Source: Acidimicrobiales bacterium | GTDB lineage: Bacteria > Actinomycetota > Acidimicrobiia > Acidimicrobiales > JABEUL01 | Reading direction: 5' to 3' | Assembly (NCBI GenBank): GCA_013044465.1 | Contig: JABEUL010000032.1 | Location: 1-8,639, forward strand | DNA length: 8,639 bases | Shown here: one piece after another, positions 1-5,406 of the stretch | How the letters are laid out: every line of letters begins with the position of its first letter | Position numbering within the stretch: position 1 is the first letter of the stretch | Position numbers and translations under genes: made by a program | Notes under the pieces: generated by a model | What the model was told of the DNA's origin: nothing | The model's database searches: none | Seen by the model: the letters and a program-made list of their open reading frames with translations, nothing else

Positions 1-1
1 T

Positions 2-313
2 CACCGGGTTGCCTCGCTCGCCAAGCGTTGGTTGCTCGGCACGCACCAAGGAGCAGTCGAATCCGATCACCTCCAGGCGTACCTGAACGAATTCTGCTTT
101 CGATTCAACCGGCGCAACTCACGATCACGCGGGATGTTATTCTTCCGACTGCTTCAACAGGCCGTCAATTCATCACCAGTGACCTACCGTCAGCTGGTGG
201 TAAATCCTGAGTCAAAGAACACGAAGTCCCAAGTAACCCCAGGAGCGCGTCCGGTCAGCCTGCAACTCCCGCCAGACAGGCGGCCATGGCGCCGTTTACC
301 ACCCTATATCTAG
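2..313 (+). CDS. IS1595-family (ISXO2-like) transposase, C-terminal end, 5' part outside window
   Basis: The last 103 residues of a DDE-type transposase are visible; the gene begins before the window. The reading frame opens with HRVASLAKRWLLGTHQGAV and continues through HLQAYLNEFCFRFNRR, RSRGMLFFRLLQQAV and PVTYRQLVV. This is the characteristic C-terminal signature of IS1595/ISXO2-like transposases, including the conserved WLLGTHQGAV stretch and the FRFNRR block that ends the catalytic domain. A basic, Pro-rich tail (RRPWRRLPPYI) follows before the TAG stop at 311-313. The protein would cut and join DNA at the element's inverted repeats. The catalytic acidic residues lie mostly upstream, so whether the element is intact cannot be judged here. 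The visible part has no frameshift. Family assignment is by recalled motif similarity and is confident. Confidence 0.85.
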   Translation, partial: HRVASLAKRWLLGTHQGAVESDHLQAYLNEFCFRFNRRNSRSRGMLFFRLLQQAVNSSPVTYRQLVVNPESKNTKSQVTPGARPVSLQLPPDRRPWRRLPPYI

Positions 314-318
314 TGGGT

Positions 319-340
319 ACTCCGGTCAAATGGATAGCCC
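319..340. repeat. Probable right terminal inverted repeat of the IS1595-like element
   Basis: Just after the transposase stop the sequence reads ACTCCGGTCAAATGG then ATAGCCC. Read from the outside this is GGGCTATCCATTTGACCGG, the kind of G-rich terminus expected for IS1595-family elements. An AT-rich stretch (TTTTAATTTAATT) follows directly and would be the target DNA. The matching left repeat and the target-site duplication lie outside the window, so the boundary is inferred. Confidence 0.45.
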
Positions 341-372
341 TTTTAATTTAATTGCAATATCCCGCCCTTTAT

Positions 373-378
373 AAGGAG
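373..378 (+). promoter_or_regulatory. Shine-Dalgarno that fixes the TTG start at 384
   Basis: AAGGAG lies 5 nt before the TTG codon at 384, the normal spacing. The in-frame ATG codons at 399 and 405 lie much further from it, so TTG 384 is the preferred start. Confidence 0.6.
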
Positions 379-383
379 TTAAG

Positions 384-1070
384 TTGTCCGTAATATTGAT
401 GCCCATGCGCGACCAGGACCAAAGCGCGCCCAAAACCAGAAAGACTTTGGTCGGGAGGTCGGGAATAAACTTAAGAGTGCTCCAGATCGCCCTTGGATGC
501 CTATGGGTTGTGGACGGCTTACTGCAAGCTCAACCGAAGATGTTTGGTTCTGACTTTGTAAAGATGGTAATTTTGCCTAACTCCATGAGCCAGCCGGGAT
601 TTATTGGATCATTGATTTCTTGGTCTGGACATTTGATGCTTCATGGCTCGGTAATTTGGAATACCCTGTTTGTTCTCATCCAGGTTGGCATTGGAGTGGG
701 GATCATTTTCAAGAGAACAACTAAATTTGCCCTCCTGGCTTCTATCGGTTGGGCGAGTGGAGTGTGGCTCATCGGTGAAGGCTTGGGGATGGTCTTAACT
801 GGAACTGCAAGCCCTCTGACTGGATCTCCCGGCGCGGTATTCATTTATGCCGTCATGGCGCTCATTGTCTTTCCGAGGAAGCGCCAAGGGTCAAATGGGG
901 TTCTTATGGGCATTGATTCGTCAGCCTCTGGCGATGGTCTGCTTGGATCCAGCGCAGTATTGATTCTTTGGGCATTGTTTTGGATAGGAAATGCTTTTAT
1001 CTGGCTGGAGCCGGCAAATAGATACTCGAGTGCCATTAAGGATCAAATACAGGCAAACGCCCAGATGTAG
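384..1070 (+). CDS. DoxX-like multi-pass membrane protein, N-terminal half, ended by an in-frame TAG
   Basis: Encodes 228 residues from TTG 384, supported by AAGGAG five bases upstream. After a basic cytoplasmic N-terminus (residues 1-30) there are about five hydrophobic segments, near residues 32-48, 89-109, 115-131, 149-164 and 188-208. The first carries LGCLWVVDGLLQAQPKMF, resembling the opening helix of DoxX-like membrane proteins. A glycine-rich block at 131-150 (GEGLGMVLTGTASPLTGSPG) is echoed in the next ORF. The stop at 1068-1070 falls after NAQM. The frame then stays open without a break into the ORF at 1110, and the sequence right after the stop (PAWFGGWINHV) looks like ordinary continuation of the same protein. 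I read this as the first part of one larger gene interrupted by an amber codon. Function is unknown; DoxX-family proteins are linked to membrane redox or quinone chemistry, which is only a hint here. A DoxX-like call is moderately sure. Confidence 0.75.
   Translation: MSVILMPMRDQDQSAPKTRKTLVGRSGINLRVLQIALGCLWVVDGLLQAQPKMFGSDFVKMVILPNSMSQPGFIGSLISWSGHLMLHGSVIWNTLFVLIQVGIGVGIIFKRTTKFALLASIGWASGVWLIGEGLGMVLTGTASPLTGSPGAVFIYAVMALIVFPRKRQGSNGVLMGIDSSASGDGLLGSSAVLILWALFWIGNAFIWLEPANRYSSAIKDQIQANAQM
1068..1070 (+). other. In-frame TAG joining two halves of one apparent gene
   Basis: The codons before (CAG ATG) and after (CCA GCC TGG TTT GGT GGA) are in the same frame, with no other stop between 384 and 2472. 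Translation across it gives QANAQM-X-PAWFGGWINHVG, then the next hydrophobic helix. A single CAG-to-TAG change would create it. It may be a nonsense mutation, a sequencing error or a readthrough site; the last is least likely without other evidence. Confidence 0.7.
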
Positions 1071-1109
1071 CCAGCCTGGTTTGGTGGATGGATCAACCAT
1101 GTTGGAAGC

Positions 1110-2474
1110 ATGATAGGAGCAAGCGGAGGGAAAGTTTCCTTTCTTTTGGCTGCGACTTCAGTGATAATTGGTTTTGGCCCCCTTTTCTCTACTCGAGCAA
1201 CATTGTTCTTTAACTTAGGGATTGGGCTATCGCTTGTTTACTGGGTATTCGGGCAGGGTTTAGGGGGGATTCTCACTGGAATGGGAACGGATCCAAATAT
1301 GGGGCCGATTTTCGCACTATTTGCGCTTTCAATTACTCCGCTTGTGGTTCCGTTCTCAAATAAGCTGGCTCCACCTATTAGCGTTTTGGCGAGAATAAGG
1401 CCAACTTGGTTGGGTGGTGCGGCACTTGTACTTTTTGCGGTTCCCTCGTTTATGCTCTCTCAGCCTGTGAACTCCAGTGGATCCCAAATGGCCGCTAGCA
1501 TGTCGATGACACTAAATCATGGCGGATTACAAACTGGTTCATCCAATGGCTCAACTAATGGAATGAATATGACATCGTCACAGACATCCTCTGGGATTGG
1601 GGCAACCTCGAGTGGATCTGGTACATCTTCAGTTGCCAGGACCACTATGGGAAATATGTCATCAATGTATGGGACCTACCCAACAAGCACGTCAGCGGCC
1701 AGTCAGAATTACGTGCCTTCGACCACAATGGGACCTATGGTAATGTCAAATGGCTCGAGCAACTCCTCGTATTCGACAACTACCCAAGGCACATCTACCA
1801 GCACTACCATGCCAGGAATGGATATGGGCAGCGTAGACACTGGATGGACTTACAAAGGCCCCGCACTGTCGCAAACTGAAGTCAATATGCTCAACTACGT
1901 AACTGCTATGACAGACCAGGGGCACGTGATGCAAACCCCAAATTGCACTGAGGTGCCAACTGCGCAGCAACAAGTAAACGCTGCTCGAATTGTGCAAGAG
2001 ACAACAGCTGCCGTTCAAAAATTCCAAGATGTTAACGTTGCAATTAAAGACGGCTACTCGCCCATTACTGATCCCAACTACCCAGTAGTTCACTACTTAA
2101 ATGCTGCATACATGACAAGTCAATACATTTTGGATCCAAATCATATCCAGTCGCTTGTATACGCCACTATTCCATCTGGACAAAAAGTCTTAGTAGCTGC
2201 AATGTATCTAACGCCCTACTTAGTTGCAGGACCTATGCCTGGAGGCTGTTTGACTCAATGGCATATGCATTCGAACCTCTGCATGTCAGATACGACCGGC
2301 ACTTACAACGGATTTGCACCATGTGGAGCTGGAACAACACTTTTGCCGACACCTTGGATGTTCCACGTATGGCAAGCTCCAGTTCCTGGCGGTCCCCTGA
2401 CCATGGACCCAACTGATCTGCAAACAGTGCAAGCAGCAATTATGGAAGTGAATGGTGTCTCGCCAACTTCTTGA
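1110..2474 (+). CDS. DoxX-like protein C-terminal half with Met-rich linker and His-motif exported domain
   Basis: Encodes 454 residues from ATG 1110, or from 1071 if the upstream TAG is read through. Hydrophobic segments lie near residues 9-26, 31-47, 66-81 and 100-116. FGQGLGGILTGMGTDPNMGP (48-66) repeats the glycine block of the upstream ORF, so the two halves contain related repeats. Residues about 118-245 form a Ser/Thr/Gly linker with some 14 methionines in clusters such as MSM, MNM, MVM and MPGMDMG, like Met-rich copper-binding segments. The C-terminal domain (about 250-454) has HYLN (H328), QWHMHSNLC (H385, H387, C391) and FHVW (H419), plausible metal ligands. I recall this HxH-NLC/HVW domain in other actinobacterial membrane proteins but cannot name it. 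The linker and domain are probably outside the membrane. ATG 1110 has only GGAAG one base away as a ribosome site, which is poor, so independent translation is doubtful. Confidence 0.72.
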   Translation: MIGASGGKVSFLLAATSVIIGFGPLFSTRATLFFNLGIGLSLVYWVFGQGLGGILTGMGTDPNMGPIFALFALSITPLVVPFSNKLAPPISVLARIRPTWLGGAALVLFAVPSFMLSQPVNSSGSQMAASMSMTLNHGGLQTGSSNGSTNGMNMTSSQTSSGIGATSSGSGTSSVARTTMGNMSSMYGTYPTSTSAASQNYVPSTTMGPMVMSNGSSNSSYSTTTQGTSTSTTMPGMDMGSVDTGWTYKGPALSQTEVNMLNYVTAMTDQGHVMQTPNCTEVPTAQQQVNAARIVQETTAAVQKFQDVNVAIKDGYSPITDPNYPVVHYLNAAYMTSQYILDPNHIQSLVYATIPSGQKVLVAAMYLTPYLVAGPMPGGCLTQWHMHSNLCMSDTTGTYNGFAPCGAGTTLLPTPWMFHVWQAPVPGGPLTMDPTDLQTVQAAIMEVNGVSPTS

Positions 2475-2589
2475 TGAGTCCAAATAGGTATTCAAACTAA
2501 ACTGTTCCAAGGTTATTACCCAGGAGATTTGGATTGGCTCTAGTAAGCAGTAGTTAAATACCTGATTGAAGTTGATCTGGATCAAACAG

Positions 2590-2617
2590 GAGGTGGCGAC
2601 CCACTAGTGGGCACCTC
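2590..2617. repeat. Bulged hairpin in the gap after the DoxX-like gene
   Basis: GAGGTG (2590-2595) pairs with CACCTC (2612-2617), enclosing the perfect palindrome CCCACTAGTGGG (2600-2611) with a four-base bulge, GCGA. It is GC-rich and strong, but no T-run follows directly, so it is not a canonical intrinsic terminator. It may still end or protect the upstream mRNA, or be a protein-binding site. The rest of 2475-2700 shows no ORF or other clear signal. Confidence 0.4.
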
Positions 2618-2714
2618 TACCAGTTCAGATGGAGTCTTCGATCAGTTTTTAGCTGGTTTTTGGCCCTTAAAATTAATGGACACTGATCATTCTTATTTAG
2701 GAGCTGCAATCGTA

Positions 2715-2720
2715 TATAAT
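2715..2720 (+). promoter_or_regulatory. Candidate -10 box for the riboswitch operon
   Basis: A perfect TATAAT at 2715-2720 lies about 32 bases upstream of the first riboswitch stem, which would place the transcript start near 2727. The matching -35 is weak (TTATTT at 2693-2698, 16-bp spacing). Inferred from position and consensus only. Confidence 0.45.
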
Positions 2721-2751
2721 TTTTGGTGCTAACGTATTAGTAATTAATTAA

Positions 2752-2842
2752 CCGCATCCAGAGCGGCCGAGGGACCGGGCCTGTTGACGTCGCGGCAACC
2801 AGTGAATTTCACCAGGTGCCAATGCCCGAGCGATGATGGAGG
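2752..2842 (+). ncRNA. SAM-I-type (S-box family) riboswitch overlapping the thrC ribosome binding site
   Basis: The core of the S-box aptamer is present in order: ATC-C-AGAG (2756-2763), P2 arm CGGC (2764-2767) with GTCG (2789-2792), GAGGGACCGGGCC (2769-2781), TGA (2785-2787) and CGGCAACC (2793-2800). A short P3 hairpin GTGA-ATT-TCAC (2802-2812) and the joining segment AGGTGCCAATGCC (2814-2826) follow. CCTG at 2780-2783 can pair with CAGG at 2813-2816 as the P2-loop pseudoknot. P4 is almost absent; at best TGC-CCGA-GCG (2823-2832). P1 can form between CATC (2755-2758) and GATG (2835-2838), with an extra CC (2752-2753) to GG (2841-2842). The 3' arm therefore includes the GGAGG ribosome site. 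SAM binding should stabilise P1 and reduce translation. No terminator follows, which fits translational control. The small P4 suggests a SAM-I/SAM-IV variant; the exact subclass is uncertain. Confidence 0.85.
2838..2842 (+). promoter_or_regulatory. Shine-Dalgarno deciding a TTG start for thrC
   Basis: GGAGG ends 5 nt before TTG 2848. The in-frame ATGs at 2833 and 2836 overlap this site and lie inside the riboswitch, with no ribosome site of their own at proper spacing. TTG 2848 is therefore favoured. Confidence 0.6.
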
Positions 2843-2847
2843 CTACC

Positions 2848-4089
2848 TTGAGTTTAATTGAAGGCCTGCAATGCAGGGAATGTGGAAGAAAATATCCTGC
2901 CGAGGCACTGCATGTATGTGAGTTTTGTTTTGGCCCACTTGAAGTTGTTTACGACTATGAACAAATAGCAAGTCGACTTTCAAGGGAGTCCATTTCAACG
3001 GGCCCTGCGACTATTTGGCGCTACAAGGAGTTGCTCCCTGTAGACGATGAGTCACCGGTCGACTTGGGCGCCGGGTTTACTCCACTTAAAAGAGCGGAGA
3101 GACTTGGAAATGAGCTGGGCTTAAGCGATCTTTGGATAAAAGACGACACGAGAAACCCAACGGGCTCTTTCAAGGACCGTGTTGTATCAGTCGCCTTGAC
3201 TAAAGCGCGACAACTTGGTTTCAAAATAGCTGCCTGTGCTTCTACGGGAAACTTGGCTAATTCGGTTGCAGCTCACGCCGCCCGAGCTGGGCTTGAATCT
3301 TATGTTTTCATTCCATCTAATCTTGAACAAGCCAAAATAGTGACTACAGCTGTATATGGTGGGCATTTGGTGGCGGTTAATGGAAACTACGACGACGTGA
3401 ACCGCCTTTGCGCTGAACTTGCTAGCGAAGAGCTCACTTGGGCATTTGTAAATCTAAATGTTCGCCCCTACTATGCAGAGGGTTCAAAGACACTTGCCTT
3501 TGAAGTGGCAGAGCAACTTGGATGGATTGCCCCAGATCACGTTGTGGTTCCAATTGCTTCTGGAAGCCAGCTCACCAAAATACAGAAAGGGTTTAATGAA
3601 CTTGCCAAAGTCGGGCTTTTAGATGGCGATCCAAATGTGCGAATCTCAGGAGCTCAGGCAAAGGGATGTGCACCGGTGGCTAATGCATTCGCAGCAGGCT
3701 CTGATCATATAAGGCCAGTTAAACCCGATACTATTGCCAAATCTCTCGCAATTGGCAATCCTGCAGACGGGGAATATGCTCTAGAAGCAGTTAGGTCAAG
3801 CGGTGGAGCGATCGAATCAGTTACAGATGACGAGATTATCGAAGGTATCAAACTGCTAGCTTCAACCGAAGGTGTCTTTGCTGAGACAGCGGGAGGGGTG
3901 ACAATTGCTTGTTTGGCTAAGCTGGCTGCGAGTAAGGTAATCAGATCCGATGAAAAAGTTGTGGCTTTTGTGACTGGTCATGGGCTAAAAACAGTCGAGG
4001 CACTTGCACCGACGTCTGGACCCACCATTACAATCGAAGCAACACTGGAAGCTTTTGAAAAAGCCATCGCAAATGAAAAGAGAGGATAA
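2848..4089 (+). CDS. thrC: Threonine synthase-like PLP enzyme with N-terminal zinc ribbon
   Basis: Encodes 413 residues from TTG 2848 (418 if ATG 2833 is used). Threonine synthase converts O-phosphohomoserine to threonine and phosphate with pyridoxal phosphate, in the cytoplasm. The N-terminus has a four-cysteine knuckle, CRECG...CEFC (Cys 9, 12, 24, 27 from TTG). The fold-type II PLP core follows: NPTGSFKDR with the Schiff-base lysine (K109), ASTGNLANSVAAHAA for phosphate binding, and the late SLAIGNPADG and FVTGHGLKT blocks typical of threonine synthase. Length is normal for the family and there is no break. It is the first gene after a SAM riboswitch and is closely followed by a sulfur-carrier gene. 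That context fits methionine or homocysteine synthesis at least as well as threonine synthesis, so the physiological reaction may differ from the family name. The family call is very confident; the alternative role is inference. Confidence 0.93.
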   Translation: MSLIEGLQCRECGRKYPAEALHVCEFCFGPLEVVYDYEQIASRLSRESISTGPATIWRYKELLPVDDESPVDLGAGFTPLKRAERLGNELGLSDLWIKDDTRNPTGSFKDRVVSVALTKARQLGFKIAACASTGNLANSVAAHAARAGLESYVFIPSNLEQAKIVTTAVYGGHLVAVNGNYDDVNRLCAELASEELTWAFVNLNVRPYYAEGSKTLAFEVAEQLGWIAPDHVVVPIASGSQLTKIQKGFNELAKVGLLDGDPNVRISGAQAKGCAPVANAFAAGSDHIRPVKPDTIAKSLAIGNPADGEYALEAVRSSGGAIESVTDDEIIEGIKLLASTEGVFAETAGGVTIACLAKLAASKVIRSDEKVVAFVTGHGLKTVEALAPTSGPTITIEATLEAFEKAIANEKRG

Positions 4090-4090
4090 A

Positions 4091-4366
4091 GTGAGCATCA
4101 CAGTAAGGATTCCGACCCAATTGAGATCACTGACCGGAGGGGCTGGCGAGATTGGAGTTGAAGGTGAAACCGTGGGTGACGTGCTTAGGGCCCTAGAAAT
4201 TGAGCACCCAGGATTAAACGAAAGGCTTTTTGATGAGTCTGGGAAACTTCGTAGATTTGTGAACGTATTTTTAGCCGAAGAAGACGTCAGATTTCTTGAC
4301 GGTTTAGAAACCAAGGTCGTAACAGGCCAAGTTGTTTCTGTGGTACCAGCAGTAGCCGGAGGTTAA
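4091..4366 (+). CDS. CysO/MoaD/ThiS-like ubiquitin-fold sulfur carrier protein
   Basis: Encodes 91 residues from GTG 4091, one base after the thrC stop, with AGAGG at 4081-4085 as ribosome site. An in-frame ATG at 4073 would add six residues and overlap thrC by 17 nt. The sequence begins with the beta-strand SITVRIPTQLRSLTGG, continues with TVGDVLRALEIEHPGL and FVNVFLAEEDVRF, and ends VVPAVAGG. The terminal Gly-Gly is required in this family for adenylation by an E1-like enzyme and conversion to a thiocarboxylate, which then donates sulfide. As I recall it, Mycobacterium tuberculosis CysO has closely similar motifs (IPTxLRxxTGG, RFVN, EDVRF, PAVAGG), so CysO is a closer match than molybdopterin-type MoaD. 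No E1 (MoeB-like) or Mec-type protease gene is in the window. Near-contact with thrC implies translational coupling. The likely partner is therefore the adjacent PLP enzyme, as CysM is for CysO. Confidence 0.88.
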   Translation: MSITVRIPTQLRSLTGGAGEIGVEGETVGDVLRALEIEHPGLNERLFDESGKLRRFVNVFLAEEDVRFLDGLETKVVTGQVVSVVPAVAGG

Positions 4367-5170
4367 ATGCCCAAGAAAGTGTGGGTAAATTTGCCAAAGA
4401 TCAGCATAATTGGCGCTTTCTTGGTAGTACTTTCTGCGAGTTTTTCTAGTGGAAATGCCTTTGCTGCCATTTCAAATGAACCAGTACTTTCGGTTGTGGT
4501 TATAAATTCATCGCTACCCAACTATCAGACTGCGGTTCCCGGTCCGCTAAATGGCCAGATAAATGGATCAAACTTGTTTCCGCTCAATATTGGAATTGAT
4601 CTTCCAAGTTCGCTGACTTGGGTGGCACCCAATGTAAGTGCTTATCTTCGAACATGGACCAATCCAAGCGAGCCGAATGCGACAGTAGGTTTAGAGTCAG
4701 TAGCTTTCAGTGACTCGTCGAGTGCCGCTTATTTGCTCTCATCCTGGGAACAGTATATGGGAGGCTCACTAAATGGAGTGATTTCAAGCGGAGCTTTCCC
4801 CACGCCAAATCTCAGGTCCGGGGCAGGCTATGAAATTACTCTTCCTAATAACAACAGTTATTCCAATCTTGAAGTAGTAATGTTCCAGGAAAATACCTTG
4901 GATTTCTTCGTGTTTTTAAAGGGTCCAGGTGCCCTTTTTTCACCAAATCAGGCGCTACAATTAGCCCTAAGTCAACAGCAAAGTGCCGAAGCACAAGGGG
5001 TCCAATCCGTGACAGTAACCACCTCTTCAACGAGCAATTCGAGTAAAACATATGAAGAGATCGCAATTGGTATTTTGGTTGCACTAGCTTTGGTGGCCGT
5101 TTACGCTTGGATTAATGGCGTGGAAAAAAAATGGGCAAAGGGGGAAGGAATTGGGTCAAAATCCCAATAA
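4367..5170 (+). CDS. Secreted, C-terminally membrane-anchored protein of unknown function
   Basis: Encodes 267 residues. ATG 4367 abuts the stop of the sulfur carrier (TAAATG), with GGAGG at 4358-4362 four bases before it. The N-terminus is a clear signal peptide: KK, a hydrophobic core (ISIIGAFLVVLSASF, residues 12-26) and an AFA-A cleavage site near residue 33. The mature region (about 34-225) is Ser/Asn-rich, has no cysteine, and carries no motif I recognise. A Ser/Thr-rich stalk (about 213-227) precedes one transmembrane helix (232-249) and a short basic cytoplasmic tail (KKWAKGEG...KSQ). The topology is thus an exported domain held on the outer face of the membrane. It shares the riboswitch operon, but nothing in its sequence links it to sulfur or amino-acid metabolism. 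A transport accessory or surface role is possible; I do not assign one. Confidence 0.8.
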   Translation: MPKKVWVNLPKISIIGAFLVVLSASFSSGNAFAAISNEPVLSVVVINSSLPNYQTAVPGPLNGQINGSNLFPLNIGIDLPSSLTWVAPNVSAYLRTWTNPSEPNATVGLESVAFSDSSSAAYLLSSWEQYMGGSLNGVISSGAFPTPNLRSGAGYEITLPNNNSYSNLEVVMFQENTLDFFVFLKGPGALFSPNQALQLALSQQQSAEAQGVQSVTVTTSSTSNSSKTYEEIAIGILVALALVAVYAWINGVEKKWAKGEGIGSKSQ

Positions 5171-5313
5171 CGTCCCATTTTCCCCATCTATGAAAATGTA
5201 AAAAGCCTGGTAAATAGACAGCTTCTTTAAGTCATTGGGAAATATTCGATTATTTTAAGGTCAAAGTTCCATTAGCAATGTGGGAAATTCAGTGCATTTT
5301 TTGAAAATTCTGA

Positions 5314-5340
5314 TTAGCACTCGGTTCTAGAGAGTGCTAA
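5314..5340. promoter_or_regulatory. CIRCE operator (HrcA binding site) upstream of groEL
   Basis: TTAGCACTC (5314-5322), nine bases, then GAGTGCTAA (5332-5340) is a perfect match to the CIRCE consensus TTAGCACTC-N9-GAGTGCTAA. HrcA binds this repeat and represses chaperone genes until heat stress. It lies 66 bases before the groEL start, so groEL is predicted to be HrcA-controlled. No hrcA gene is in the window. Confidence 0.95.
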
Positions 5341-5343
5341 TAT
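5314..5343 (+). promoter_or_regulatory. Candidate groEL promoter overlapping CIRCE
   Basis: TTAGCA (5314-5319) as -35 and TAATAT (5338-5343) as -10 with 18-bp spacing would put the RNA start near 5350. Both boxes overlap CIRCE, so bound HrcA would block polymerase. The -35 match is only fair; TTGAAA at 5301-5306 is an alternative without a good -10 partner. Confidence 0.35.
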
Positions 5344-5364
5344 AACACTCGTAACAGAAAGTTT

Positions 5365-5380
5365 TGGAGTACGTACTCCA
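5365..5380. repeat. Perfect 16-bp palindrome in the groEL leader
   Basis: TGGAGTACGTACTCCA is fully self-complementary. It lies 25 bp after CIRCE and 10 bp before the AAGGAG ribosome site (5391-5396). It could be a second operator or, in a transcript starting near 5350, a short 5'-UTR structure. With no loop sequence it would form an imperfect hairpin in RNA, which makes a dimeric DNA-binding protein at least as plausible. Confidence 0.5.
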
Positions 5381-5406
5381 CAGGAGTAATAAGGAGAACT
5401 TGAACT

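Noticed and set aside
1746..2093. Minus-strand ORF of 115 codons
   Set aside because: It is a shadow of the Ser/Thr-rich linker and C-terminal domain of the plus-strand gene, with no family motif or ribosome site.
2619..2662. ACCAG/CTGGT stem followed by a T-run as terminator for the DoxX-like gene
   Set aside because: A five-pair stem with a loop of about 29 bases is unlikely to terminate transcription.
2722..2733. GGTGCTAA (2725-2732 region) resembling the SAM-I joining segment, possibly a first tandem aptamer
   Set aside because: No AGAG, GAGGGA or GGCAACC elements lie upstream of it, so it is a chance match.
4004..4090. Upstream in-frame extension of the sulfur carrier gene into thrC
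   Set aside because: It lies wholly within thrC coding sequence, and the ubiquitin-like fold starts at the GTG at 4091 with a well-placed ribosome site.
5176..5198. CATTTTC/GAAAATG inverted repeat after the exported protein gene as a terminator
   Set aside because: Only seven mostly A-T pairs and no T-run follow; too weak to call.
5171..5313. Possible small gene between the exported protein and CIRCE
   Set aside because: AT-rich with no ORF supported by a ribosome site.
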